Source of the DNA: AP-15 sp963703745
Lineage (GTDB): Bacteria; Pseudomonadota; Alphaproteobacteria; ATCC43930; CGMCC-115725
Direction of reading: 5' to 3'
Length of the DNA stretch: 64,000 nt
Assembly (NCBI GenBank): GCA_963703745.1
Contig: CAVPFL010000004.1
Span: 1,302,001 to 1,366,000, forward strand
In this document: positions 1 through 8,797 of the stretch, in pieces
How the letters are laid out: every line of letters begins with the position of its first letter
Numbering within the stretch: the first letter of the stretch is position 1
Position numbers and translations under genes: made by a program
Notes under the pieces: generated by a model
Database searches by the model: none
What the model was told of the DNA's origin: nothing
What the model saw: only the letters and a program-made list of their open reading frames with translations

Positions 1-28
1 CCCGGCCGTCCACTGCCCTTGTGATCCG

Positions 29-1078
29 ATGGTCCCACTCTCGGTTCTCGATCTTTCCCCGATCATTGAAGGCGGCGATGCCGGTCAGTCGCTGCGCAAT
101 TCGCTCGACTTGGCGCGGTATGTCGAGGCGCTCGGCTACCGGCGTTTCTGGATGGCCGAGCATCACAACCTACCGGGCATTGCGAGTGCCGCGACCGCGG
201 TGGCGCTCGCCCATGTCGGCGCCGGCACGAACAGTATAAAGATCGGCGCCGGCGGCATCATGCTGCCGAACCACGCCCCGCTGGTGATCGCCGAACAATT
301 TGGCACGCTCGCCGCCCTGCATCCCGGGAGGGTCGAGCTGGGTCTCGGCCGCGCGCCCGGGTCGGACCAGATCACCAACCGAGCCATCCGCCGAAACCTC
401 TACGGCGACGTCGATGAGTTTCCTCGGGATGTCGTCGAATTGATGAGCTATTTCCAGGCGGCCGAGCCTGGCCAGGCGGTGCAGGCGGTTCCCGGCGCCG
501 GGTTGGAGGTGCCGATCTGGATCCTCGGCTCCAGCACCTATGGCGCACAGCTCGCGGCCTATCTTGGGCTGCCCTTCGCCTTCGCCTCCCATTTTGCGCC
601 GGCGATGATGATGCCGGCGATGCAGATCTATCGCGAGCGGTTCCGCCCGTCGGCGCAGCTCGCCTTGCCGCACGTCATGCTGGGGATCGTCGTCGTCGCC
701 GCCCAGACCGACGAGGAGGCGCGATTTCTGTTCTCGTCATTGCAGCAATCGTCGCTGAACAACAGGATCGGCCGTCGCGGCCGGGTTCCGCCGCCAATCG
801 CGGATTTCGAGGCGCGGCTCGATCCCCAGGCCCGCGCCATTCTCGCCGAGGCGCTGGGCTGCGCCATCGTCGGCGGCCCCGACACCGTGCGCGTCGGCCT
901 CGACGATTTCATCCGCCGCACCGGCGCCGACGAGCTGATGATAACCGCCAACATTTTCGACCACGCCAAACGCAAACGATCGTTCGAGATCGTCGCCGAA
1001 CTGCACGGTGGGATGAAGGCCTCTCGCAAACCGGAAGCGGTGGCGACGAATCAGGCGGTTGACGGCGACCAATTGTAG
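29..1078 (+). CDS. LLM-class flavin-dependent oxidoreductase, MsnO8-like
   Basis: A 349-residue luciferase-like monooxygenase. Proteins of this family use reduced FMN and oxygen on small organic substrates; the substrate here is unknown. The N-terminus P-L-S-V-L-D-L-S-P, then W-M-A-E-H-H-N near residue 43 and G-L-G-R-A-P-G-S-D near residue 107, are hallmarks of the MsnO8-like subgroup of the bacterial luciferase fold. The length is normal and the chosen ATG gives the usual family N-terminus, although only 28 bases lie upstream. The 3' end overlaps the convergent amidohydrolase gene by 28 bases. Two more LLM proteins lie at 4183 and 40769. Confidence 0.9.
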   Translation: MVPLSVLDLSPIIEGGDAGQSLRNSLDLARYVEALGYRRFWMAEHHNLPGIASAATAVALAHVGAGTNSIKIGAGGIMLPNHAPLVIAEQFGTLAALHPGRVELGLGRAPGSDQITNRAIRRNLYGDVDEFPRDVVELMSYFQAAEPGQAVQAVPGAGLEVPIWILGSSTYGAQLAAYLGLPFAFASHFAPAMMMPAMQIYRERFRPSAQLALPHVMLGIVVVAAQTDEEARFLFSSLQQSSLNNRIGRRGRVPPPIADFEARLDPQARAILAEALGCAIVGGPDTVRVGLDDFIRRTGADELMITANIFDHAKRKRSFEIVAELHGGMKASRKPEAVATNQAVDGDQL

Positions 1079-1893
1079 ACCCGCGCCAAGGTGTCCCCCA
1101 TCAGCAACGCGCGGTCGCTGTCGGACAGCCGGTCGGTGACGCGAAACGCCTCGACGCCCTGCTCATAGGTCAATAACCCGACTGCGCGGGTCCAGTCGGT
1201 GCCCCACATGCAGCGCCCGAAGCGAAAGGCGTCGAAGATGCGCCCGAGCGGGTCCCAGATGTCTTTGTAAGGGAAGGGCTCGTGCGACAAGGTGCAGGCG
1301 CCGCTGATCTTGATCGCGATGTTGGGGTGCTGGGCCAAAGCCAGCACCCTCGGCAATTCAGCGAAGGGCTGCGCCGGGGCCGGTGGCTCGAAGGGCTGCT
1401 GCAGCCCGAGGTGGTCGATCACCAGCTGCGTGTCTGGATTACGCGCCGCGAGCTGCGCGGCCTGCTCCAGACGCCCGGTACATGCCAGATTCACCGGCAG
1501 CGAATGCCGCCCCGCCTCAGCCAGGACGCGGTTGAGCGCGGGGTCGGCTGGGTCGGTTGAAGCGGTATCACGCAAGAACACCCGGATGCCGACAGCGCCC
1601 TTGGTCGCCGCCCAATCGGCGATCGTATCGGTCACCCCCGGATCGGTCGGATCAACCGGTTTGACCAGCCGGAACCGAGTGGGATGCTTCGCGAAGACCT
1701 CGACGGCGTAGCTCGCATCGTAGCGGTACATACTAAACGGCGAGACCAGGACCGCGCCGTCGACGCCGACCTCGTCCATCGCGGCCACCATTTGGTCGCC
1801 AGTGACCTCCGCCGGCCCCTGGAGCGTGCCGATCCACGGACGGCCCGGGTGGTTGCGTTCGTAGGCGTGAACCTGGCTATCGAATATCGGCAT
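1051..1893 (-). CDS. Amidohydrolase-family metal-dependent hydrolase
   Basis: A 280-residue TIM-barrel hydrolase of the amidohydrolase-2 type (ACMSD/2-pyrone-4,6-dicarboxylate lactonase-like). The N-terminus reads D-S-Q-V-H-A-Y, so the usual H-x-H metal pair appears as Q-x-H. Other expected elements are present: V-I-D-H-L-G-L near residue 160 and W-G-T-D-W-T near residue 230, carrying the late Asp. A second member at 7719 has the canonical H-H-H. The gene is divergent from the FAD oxidoreductase (86 bases between) and convergent with the LLM gene. Substrate unknown; lactone or ring-cleavage product hydrolysis is typical of the family. Confidence 0.82.
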   Translation of the reverse strand: MPIFDSQVHAYERNHPGRPWIGTLQGPAEVTGDQMVAAMDEVGVDGAVLVSPFSMYRYDASYAVEVFAKHPTRFRLVKPVDPTDPGVTDTIADWAATKGAVGIRVFLRDTASTDPADPALNRVLAEAGRHSLPVNLACTGRLEQAAQLAARNPDTQLVIDHLGLQQPFEPPAPAQPFAELPRVLALAQHPNIAIKISGACTLSHEPFPYKDIWDPLGRIFDAFRFGRCMWGTDWTRAVGLLTYEQGVEAFRVTDRLSDSDRALLMGDTLARVYNWSPSTA

Positions 1894-1979
1894 AGCTACC
1901 GGCCCTCCCGATCACGCTATCGTTCAGCGGCAATGTCGCGCTTCGTACGAGGGCGAGTCAAACGGGAGATCGAGCCGCT

Positions 1980-3443
1980 GTGCAGCAGAATTGGGACGTG
2001 GAAGCCGATGTCGTCATCGTCGGGTTCGGAGCGGCGGGGGTCGCCGCTTCGGTCGCCGCCCACGATCTCGGCGCCAAGGTCGTCATTTTGGAAAAGGCCC
2101 CCGAGGGCGAGCATGGCGGCAATACGCGGGTCGCTGGTCAAGGCTATCTCAATACGTCATCGGTCGAGGACGCGGCCGCCTATTTGACGGCTCTTTGTGG
2201 CCCCTACACCGTGCCCGAGGCGATGGTGCGGGTCTGGGCGGAGGAGATATGCGGCAACAACGCCTGGCTCGAAAGCCTCGGCGGCGATCCGCAGGAGCAT
2301 CAGCATCCGCCCGTGGGCATCGAATTCCCGGATCTGCCGGGTGCCGACTGCGTACACAAATTCCACGACGGGCCGACCTACGGCTATTCGTTCACCTGGA
2401 AGCGGTTCGAGAGCCTAGTCACGCAACGCCCGATCCCGGTCCTCTACGAGACGCCCGGGAGCGAGTTGATCCAGGACAACTTCAGCAAAGAAATTCTCGG
2501 CGTGCTCGCCCAGCGACGCGATGAGCTGATCAATGTCAAGGCGCGGAAGGGCGTGGTGCTGACTTGCGGCGGCTTTGAGAACAATCAGGAGATGATCCGC
2601 AATTACCTGCCCGGCATCCCCTATTGCTACACCTCCGGCTCGCCCTACAACGAAGGCGACGGCATCCGGATGGCAATGTCGGTCGGCGCCGATCTCTGGC
2701 ACATGAACAATTACGCCGGGCCCTCGATGGCGCTGAAGGTGCCTGAGGTCCGCACGACGTTTTCGATGCAGGCTTTGCATTTCAGCAAGCAAATGCGGGG
2801 CGGCATGATCGTCGTCGGCCCCGAAGCGAGGCGTTTTTGCGACGAAAAGTACAAGACCCGTCACGGCAAGATCCCGGTCAACGGCCGCTGGCTGCCATTA
2901 TCGACGCCGTGCCCGATGTTCATGATCTTCGACCACACGCTGTTCTCGGCCGGCCCGCTCTACGACAAGCACCCGAGCCATGGCTGGACCCAGATCATCG
3001 AGCGGTACGAGTGGAGCGAGGACAACCGAACCGAGCTAGCGAAGGGTTGGATCAAAACCGCAACGAGCATTGCCGACCTCGCCGTCGTAGCGGGCCTCGA
3101 CCCCGTCGCGCTGGTCGACACGGTCAGCCGGTGGAACCGCTATTGCGATAAAAAACACGATCCGGAATTCGGCCGAACTCTGATGCTGGAGCCGATCGCC
3201 GAGCCGCCGTTTTACGTAGTCGAGCTGTCGCCCTCGATGCTCAACACTCAGGGCGGCCCGCGGCGCAATGAGCGGGGCCAGATCGTGCGCCCCGATAGTA
3301 CCCCGATCCCTAGGCTCTACAGCGCTGGCGAACTGGGCTCCATTTACAGTTATCTGTACCAGGGCACCGGCAATATCGGTGAGTGCCTGGCCTTTGGACG
3401 CATTTCCGGCCGCAACGCCGCCGCCGAAACGTCTTGGGACTAG
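1980..3443 (+). CDS. FAD-binding oxidoreductase (fumarate reductase / ketosteroid dehydrogenase flavoprotein superfamily)
   Basis: A 487-residue flavoprotein. The N-terminal dinucleotide-binding fold shows G-F-G-A-A-G (residues about 14-19), then L-E-K-A at the end of beta-2, and G-G-N-T-R-V-A-G. The C-terminal part, P-I-P-R-L-Y-S-A-G-E-L-G and G-N-I-G-E-C-L-A-F-G-R, is the second FAD-contacting block of the FAD_binding_2 family. Members reduce or dehydrogenate unsaturated carboxylates and ketosteroids; the substrate here cannot be read. The GTG start places the Rossmann glycines at the normal distance from the N-terminus. It is shorter than typical ketosteroid dehydrogenases (about 550 residues). 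Its stop is one base from the end of the convergent vapC remnant. Confidence 0.85.
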   Translation: MQQNWDVEADVVIVGFGAAGVAASVAAHDLGAKVVILEKAPEGEHGGNTRVAGQGYLNTSSVEDAAAYLTALCGPYTVPEAMVRVWAEEICGNNAWLESLGGDPQEHQHPPVGIEFPDLPGADCVHKFHDGPTYGYSFTWKRFESLVTQRPIPVLYETPGSELIQDNFSKEILGVLAQRRDELINVKARKGVVLTCGGFENNQEMIRNYLPGIPYCYTSGSPYNEGDGIRMAMSVGADLWHMNNYAGPSMALKVPEVRTTFSMQALHFSKQMRGGMIVVGPEARRFCDEKYKTRHGKIPVNGRWLPLSTPCPMFMIFDHTLFSAGPLYDKHPSHGWTQIIERYEWSEDNRTELAKGWIKTATSIADLAVVAGLDPVALVDTVSRWNRYCDKKHDPEFGRTLMLEPIAEPPFYVVELSPSMLNTQGGPRRNERGQIVRPDSTPIPRLYSAGELGSIYSYLYQGTGNIGECLAFGRISGRNAAAETSWD

Positions 3444-3444
3444 G

Positions 3445-3837
3445 CTATACGAGCTCGACCCGGGCGCGATGACCGGAAGCGGCGGCGAGGCGGCGGTCGC
3501 GGGTCAGCAGCGTCGCGTCGAGCGCTTCGGCGAGCGCGATATAAGCGGCGTCATCGGCTGTCAGATTGTGCCGCTATTCCCAGACGCGCGGCAGCAACGC
3601 ATCGTGCTGGTAGCGGTGCAGGGAAAATCGAACAGATCGCCTAGGGCGCTGCGGCCTCGTGCGGGTTCGATCTGTCCGATCGCCGCATAGCGCCGCACCA
3701 CCTGCGCCACCTCGATATCGATAAGATGCGGCGCATGCAGCGTTTTCTCAGGACGACCGAGGCGCTCCTCGCACAGCGGGGGCGACCGGCGTCCGCAGTA
3801 TGACTTCCACGATCGCTGAGGCGTCGATGACGATCAC
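3445..3837 (-). pseudogene. Decayed VapC-type PIN-domain toxin
   Basis: Reading the minus strand, a GTG start overlaps the antitoxin stop (GTGA), the usual toxin/antitoxin coupling. The start gives V-I-V-I-D-A-S-A-I-V-E, the PIN-domain opening with the first catalytic Asp. The frame then breaks twice: after about 22 codons (one extra base near 3770) and again near 3600 (one missing base). An in-frame TAG replaces a codon after R-V-W-E. Past it the text resumes as L-T-A-D-D-A-A-Y-I-A-L-A-E-A and L-L-T-R-D-R-R-L-A, the conserved C-terminal PIN motifs with their acidic residues. Start and final stop are in frame (131 codons), so the two indels compensate. No functional toxin is expected. Confidence 0.75.
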
Positions 3838-4061
3838 CGCGAGTTGCGTTCGGCGCGGACCTCCTCTTCCGGTGAGGGCTGGGGGGCCGTTGCGGGCCGC
3901 TTCTCCAAACGCTCGATCATCTCCGCGAGCGTGGGCCGCTCGGCCACATGGCGCAGCTCGGCGAGCAGATAATCAGACAGCGATTTTCCTTCGAGAGCCG
4001 CGCGCGATTTCAGCTTGCGGTGGAGCCTTTCAGGAACATTGCGGATCTGGATCATCGTCAT
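3834..4061 (-). CDS. FitA/VapB-like ribbon-helix-helix antitoxin
   Basis: A 75-residue protein. It opens M-T-M-I-Q-I-R-N-V-P-E, the DNA-binding beta strand of FitA-like RHH antitoxins, followed by H-R-K-L-K-S-R-A-A and S-L-S-D-Y-L-L for the two helices. The C-terminal tail, which normally wraps the toxin, is intact. The ATG at 4061 is preferred over the TTG two codons upstream because it gives the family N-terminus. The partner vapC immediately downstream is broken, so this antitoxin is probably an orphan that may still repress its own promoter. Confidence 0.82.
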   Translation of the reverse strand: MTMIQIRNVPERLHRKLKSRAALEGKSLSDYLLAELRHVAERPTLAEMIERLEKRPATAPQPSPEEEVRAERNSR

Positions 4062-4081
4062 GTGCAAAGCATGCGATCATG

Positions 4082-4101
4082 TGTACTACATGTCGAGTAC
4101 A
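4082..4101. promoter_or_regulatory. Candidate operator of the FitA-like antitoxin
   Basis: A perfect inverted repeat TGTACT-N8-AGTACA starts 20 bases upstream of the antitoxin start codon. RHH antitoxins autoregulate by binding short inverted repeats at this position. The repeat is seen in the sequence; its role is inferred. Confidence 0.4.
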
Positions 4102-4182
4102 TAGGGTACGTTTGTCGAGCCGAAGGTTGTTATTCCCGGAACCGCGTGAAACACTGCCGGGCGGCACAGCGAGGGACACAAG

Positions 4183-5366
4183 ATGATCACGAAATTCGAC
4201 AGCTCCTATTATGGCACCGCCGACATGGAGAATGTCGGTTACCGAGGCACGCCGATCAACGACCGCTGCTATTCGAAGCAGGAGCTGGCGAAGGCGCTGC
4301 ACAAGGTCGTGGCTTCACCAAGTGCATGGACGAGCGAGGCTACAACACCTTCTGGATGGCCGAGCATCATTTTCAGCCGGAGGGCACCGAGCTCATTCCG
4401 AACCTCTTGATGATGGCGATGCACCTCGTCAACGTCACCAAGAACCTGAAGATCGGCTGCGGCTTCAACATTGTCCCTATGTGGCATCCGCTGCGCTTGG
4501 CCGAAGACTATGCGATGGCCGACATCTTGAGCGGCGGGCGGGTAATCTTCGGGGTCGGCCGCGGCTACCACACTCGCGAGGTCGAAACCTTTGGCTCGCC
4601 GCTCATTGACCAGAACGCCAACCGCGAGATGTTCGAGGAAGGTGTCGAGGTGCTGTTTAAGGCCTTCGAAGGCAAGTCGTTCTCGCACAAGGGCAAGTAC
4701 TACACGATCCCGCCGGAGGTGCCGTATCGCGGCTACCCCTTGAAAGAGATTACCCTGATCCCGGCGCCGGAGCGCCTGCCGGTCGAATGCTGGCAGCCGA
4801 TCCAGAGCGGCTCGGAGCGCGCCTTCGATTTCATGGCAAAGCACGGCATCAGCGGCGTGATCGGCGGCGGCTCGGCCGAGGGCGGTGCCGTCGAGCGCCA
4901 CATGATCGGGTTCCAGGCGGCCTATGCGCGCCGCGGGGTCAAGCTCGAACTGGGCGAGCGGCTGGCGCTCGGCTACCAGTTCCACATCGCGCCAAGCCGC
5001 GAGCAGGCGATCCGCGAGGCCGCCCCGCATTACGAAGAGAACATGAAGATGTTCGGCGAATTGCGCCTGGTGCGGGCGCTCACCGACGAGCAGATCGCGG
5101 CGATGCGTGACCCGAAGCTCGCCGGCACGGTCAAATTGCCGACAATCGAGGACGCGGTGAAGGCCGGCGGCTTCCTCGCCGGCCGGCCTGAGGACATCGT
5201 CGAGCAGCTAAAGGCGGTCGAGAAACGCTATCCCGGCCTCGATCGCGTCATTTGCGCGACCCCGCTTGGCACCCCGCTCGACGTCCAGCTCGCCGACCTC
5301 GACCGCTTCGCCAAGGAGGTGATCCCGGCCTTCCGCGATACGAGGATGGCCTCCGCCGCGCAGTAG
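4183..5366 (+). pseudogene. LLM-class flavin-dependent oxidoreductase, frameshifted
   Basis: A luciferase-like monooxygenase gene broken by a single-base loss. The start at 4183 (AGGGA six bases upstream) reads M-I-T-K-F-D-S-S-Y-Y-G-T-A-D-M-E-N-V-G-Y through L-A-K-A-L-H-K. The frame then slips at about 4309-4313. The other frame continues F-T-K-C-M-D-E-R-G-Y-N-T-F-W-M-A-E-H-H-F and runs uninterrupted to the stop, with G-V-G-R-G-Y-H-T-R-E-V-E-T. Adding one base restores a normal protein of about 394 residues. An internal ATG at 4324 would give a product lacking the first strand of the barrel. This may be a true mutation or a sequencing error. It resembles the intact paralogue at 40769. Confidence 0.78.
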
Positions 5367-5445
5367 GCCCGAAGGTGACCGCCGGCTGCCCCCGTCCGTC
5401 GCGAACGTCATCTCTAGTCTGGCCCACCGTCGCGGGCGCGGTGCG

Positions 5446-7404
5446 TCAGATTTCGATCTCGGCGCCAAGCTCGATGACCTGATCGGCGGGGATCCGAAAG
5501 AACTCGGTCGGATGCGTCGCAATGCGAGCCAGCCCCGCATAGAGACGCTCGCGCCACCGTGCCATTCCCGGGCGCACGGTCGATTTGACATTAAACCGCC
5601 CGACAAAGAACGACATTTGACCGGGATCAAGAACGAGCCCCGGTATATCTGCGCGGCCAAGCTCGCGCGGAACATTAGGCGTCTGGGCAAAGCCGAAATG
5701 GACCTCGATTTGCCAGAAGCCTTGGCCAAGTTGTTGTGCCCGAACCCGATCTTCACGTGCCACCCGGGGAATGTTCTCGGTGACGATGCGGACGAGCAGC
5801 ACAGTCCTGTGCAACACCTTGTTGCGCTTAAAGTTGTTTAGCAACGGTGTCGGCACATCGTCGGTGCGGTTCGTGAGATAGACCGCGGTGCCCGACACGC
5901 GCGCCTCGGCAGTTTCGCAGGCAGTCGTGAGAAAAGAGGAGACGGGAACGGACCTAGCCGACAGTTGCGCGAAGACGAGCTCGCGCCCCTTACGCCACGT
6001 CGACATTACGATGAACACGATCATCCCGATCACCAGCGGAAACCAACCACCGCTCGGTATCTTTAGGGCGTTGGAAGAGAACAGCGCGAGATCGACGAGC
6101 CCCAGCGGTAAGAAGGCAGCCGCCACACTCGACCAATGCCATCCCCAAATGCGGTGCGCCACCGCTAGGGCGAGCACGGTCGTAATCACCATCGTCCCGG
6201 TTACGGCAAAACCGTAAGCCGCAGCGAGTGCGCTCGAGCTTTGGAAGCCGAGCACCAGCGCCAAGACCGCAACGAGCAGCAGCCAATTCAGCTGCGGGAT
6301 GTAGATCTGCCCGGATATGTGGGTCGAGGTTTGCAGCACATCGAGGCGCGGCATCAGATCGAGTTGCATCGCGTGTCGTGACAGCGAGAAAGCACCCGAA
6401 ATTACTGCTTGGGAAGCGATCACGGTCGCCGCGGTCGCCAACAGCACAAGCGGCAATATCGCCCAATCGGACGCCATGCGAAAAAACGGGTTCTCGATAA
6501 CCTTCTTGTCGGCAAGAACCAACGCACCCTGGCCCAGGTAATTGAGCACGAGCGCCGGTAGAACCACCGCGAACCACGCGGCCCTGATCGGAAAGCGCCC
6601 GAAATGACCCATATCCGCGTAGAGCGCCTCGCCGCCGGTTATTGCCAGGGCCACGGCGCCCAGCACGACAAAGCTGATCGCCGGATGGGCAGCGAAAAAG
6701 TCGACGGCATGGATAGGGCTAATCGCCGCGAGAACGCGTGGCGAAGCGCCGATCTGGATCAGTCCGAGAACGCCGAGCACTGCAAACCACAGGGCCATGA
6801 CGGGACCGAAATATTGGCCGACGCGTTCCGTGCCGCGCTTTTGCACGATGAAGAGGGCGAGCAGCACGACCACGGTCAGCGGCAGGACGAAGGGTTTGAG
6901 AGTGGGTATCGCTACTTTGAGCCCTTCCACGGCGCTCAACACGGAAATCGCCGGCGTGATCATACTGTCGCCGTAAAAGAGCGCGGCTCCGGCTAGGCCG
7001 AGCATAGTCAGGAGCCAGGGCAGGTGCTTACCGGGAGCGCCCCAGAGAGCCAACGCGAGGAGCGCAAATATCCCCCCTTCGCCTTGGTTGTCGGCGCGCA
7101 TGATTAGAACGACGTACTTAACCGCGACGACGAGCACGAGTGCCCAAATCAGGCAAGACAGAACGCCGAGAACATTGTCCGGTGTAAGCGCCAGCCCATG
7201 CTCGGGGTTGAAGCACTCGCGAAACGTGTAGACAGGACTTGTTCCGATGTCGCCAAAGACGACGCCGAGCGCTGCGACAACGAGACCGCCGTGGCCGGGT
7301 GGCGTATCCTGGTCATCCTCGGACACCTGGTCGCTCGTGCGGCCCGTCGTGAGCGCTTGCTGGTGTGCTGTGCTGGATACGACCTCGCCGGCTTGGTCCG
7401 CCAT
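5446..7404 (-). CDS. kup: Kup-type low-affinity potassium transporter
   Basis: A 652-residue inner-membrane potassium/proton symporter of the KUP/HAK/KT family. The signature G-V-V-F-G-D-I-G-T-S-P-V-Y-T begins about residue 47, followed by A-D-N-Q-G-E-G-G-I near residue 105. Around twelve hydrophobic segments follow, then a hydrophilic cytoplasmic C-terminal domain, as in the family. Length is normal. The start has GGAG seven bases upstream. The N-terminus carries a roughly 40-residue polar extension. The gene stands alone and is convergent with the LLM pseudogene. Confidence 0.95.
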   Translation of the reverse strand: MADQAGEVVSSTAHQQALTTGRTSDQVSEDDQDTPPGHGGLVVAALGVVFGDIGTSPVYTFRECFNPEHGLALTPDNVLGVLSCLIWALVLVVAVKYVVLIMRADNQGEGGIFALLALALWGAPGKHLPWLLTMLGLAGAALFYGDSMITPAISVLSAVEGLKVAIPTLKPFVLPLTVVVLLALFIVQKRGTERVGQYFGPVMALWFAVLGVLGLIQIGASPRVLAAISPIHAVDFFAAHPAISFVVLGAVALAITGGEALYADMGHFGRFPIRAAWFAVVLPALVLNYLGQGALVLADKKVIENPFFRMASDWAILPLVLLATAATVIASQAVISGAFSLSRHAMQLDLMPRLDVLQTSTHISGQIYIPQLNWLLLVAVLALVLGFQSSSALAAAYGFAVTGTMVITTVLALAVAHRIWGWHWSSVAAAFLPLGLVDLALFSSNALKIPSGGWFPLVIGMIVFIVMSTWRKGRELVFAQLSARSVPVSSFLTTACETAEARVSGTAVYLTNRTDDVPTPLLNNFKRNKVLHRTVLLVRIVTENIPRVAREDRVRAQQLGQGFWQIEVHFGFAQTPNVPRELGRADIPGLVLDPGQMSFFVGRFNVKSTVRPGMARWRERLYAGLARIATHPTEFFRIPADQVIELGAEIEI

Positions 7405-7718
7405 GCCCTGCTCCTGTTCTCTGCCGATTTGTACACAACTTTCGGGATGTTAAAGCGAACGCGCGCTCACATTGCTAATTAACGAGACTAAGGCGGCTAC
7501 GAAACCCAAGCCAGACACCCGCCCACAAAGAGCGAACGACCGCGCCCCTGGCCGCGGCGCCGTGGCTCCGGCTCGGGGTGGCGCCGAGTAACCACCAAAA
7601 CCGGTCGTCCCGCGCAGGCAGAGGCCTAGAGCTCTGCTCCCGGCTTGAGCAGGGTGGCAACCCTCGCAGGATTAGCCCAAAATTCGGCTTGGCGGGAAAT
7701 GACGACGGAGAGGGTGCT
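7405..7718. other. Intergenic region, no gene seen
   Basis: A 314-base divergent spacer between kup and the amidohydrolase. It should hold both promoters, but no convincing -35/-10 pair, hairpin or conserved small gene is visible. Open frames here read as low-complexity Arg/Pro-rich shadows. Confidence 0.5.
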
Positions 7719-8786
7719 ATGACAGGAGACGCCAGGGGCGATTACCGCGGCCTCGCCTATCGCAACGACGTCGAGCTGAAGGCGTGGCTTGCCAAGCGGC
7801 CGCGCGAGGCGGCGCTGGAGCCGGCGCTGCCGATCATCGATCCACATCACCATTTCTGGGACACGCCGCAGCGTGGACGGTATCTGCTTCCCGAGCTGCT
7901 GGACGATATCGGCGGGGGGCACAACATCGTCTCGACCGTCTTTCTCGAATGCCGCTCGATGTACAAGAAGGACGGCCCGACCGAGATGGCGCCGGTCGGC
8001 GAGGTCGAGTTCGTCAACGGCATTGCGGCGATGAGCGCCTCGGGCGGCTACGGCCCATGCCGCGTCGCCGACGCGATCGTCGGGCATGCCGATCTGACCC
8101 TCGGCACGCGGGTGCGCGAAGTACTTGAGGCCGAGATCAGGGTCGGCGGCGGGCGTTTCCGTGGGATCCGCCACGGCGCATCATGGGACGCCAGTGACGC
8201 GATCCAGCGATTTGCCACGCGCCCGATCCCACCGCATTTGGTGCGCGACCCCAAATTCCGCGAGGGTTTCGCGCAGCTCGCGCCGCTCGGCCTCAGCTTC
8301 GAATCCTGGCAATATCATCCGCAATTGCCTGACGCGATCGACCTCGCTCGTGCATTTCCCGGAACGACGATCATCCTCAACCATGTCGGTGGCGTCCTTG
8401 GTGTCGGCCCTTACACCGGCCGCCGCCAGGAGATCCTTGCCGGCTGGAAGAAGGACATCACCGAATTGGCCAAATGCCCGAACGTCAATGTCAAACTCGG
8501 TGGTGTCGGCATGACCTCGTTCGGCTTTGATTTCCACGAGCGCGATATGCCGCCGTCTTCCGAAGAGCTCGCCGCGGCGTGGCGACAATATATCGAGCCC
8601 TGCATCGAGGCTTTTGGGCCCAACCGCTGCATGTTCGAGAGCAATTTTCCACCGGACAAGCAGTCGGGCGGCTACACCGAACTTTGGAACGCGTTCAAGC
8701 GCATCACCTCGGGCGCCTCGGTAACGGAAAAGAAGGCCCTCTACAGCGGCACTGCGGCCCGGGTGTACCGCATCACCGCACCCTGA
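7719..8786 (+). CDS. Amidohydrolase-2 family hydrolase
   Basis: A 355-residue TIM-barrel metal hydrolase. The metal-binding D-P-H-H-H-F-W-D lies near residue 40. I-L-N-H-V-G-G and M-F-E-S-N-F-P-P-D, with Asn at the place where many members have Asp, come later. This N variant occurs in a known subgroup, so it is probably not a defect. The ATG at 7719 follows a purine-rich GGAGAG; an upstream in-frame extension of 47 codons lacks any family similarity. It sits 11 bases before the Ldh-family gene and probably shares its operon. Substrate unknown; lactones or carboxylated ring-cleavage products are usual. Confidence 0.85.
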   Translation: MTGDARGDYRGLAYRNDVELKAWLAKRPREAALEPALPIIDPHHHFWDTPQRGRYLLPELLDDIGGGHNIVSTVFLECRSMYKKDGPTEMAPVGEVEFVNGIAAMSASGGYGPCRVADAIVGHADLTLGTRVREVLEAEIRVGGGRFRGIRHGASWDASDAIQRFATRPIPPHLVRDPKFREGFAQLAPLGLSFESWQYHPQLPDAIDLARAFPGTTIILNHVGGVLGVGPYTGRRQEILAGWKKDITELAKCPNVNVKLGGVGMTSFGFDFHERDMPPSSEELAAAWRQYIEPCIEAFGPNRCMFESNFPPDKQSGGYTELWNAFKRITSGASVTEKKALYSGTAARVYRITAP

Positions 8787-8797
8787 GGAGACGTCCG

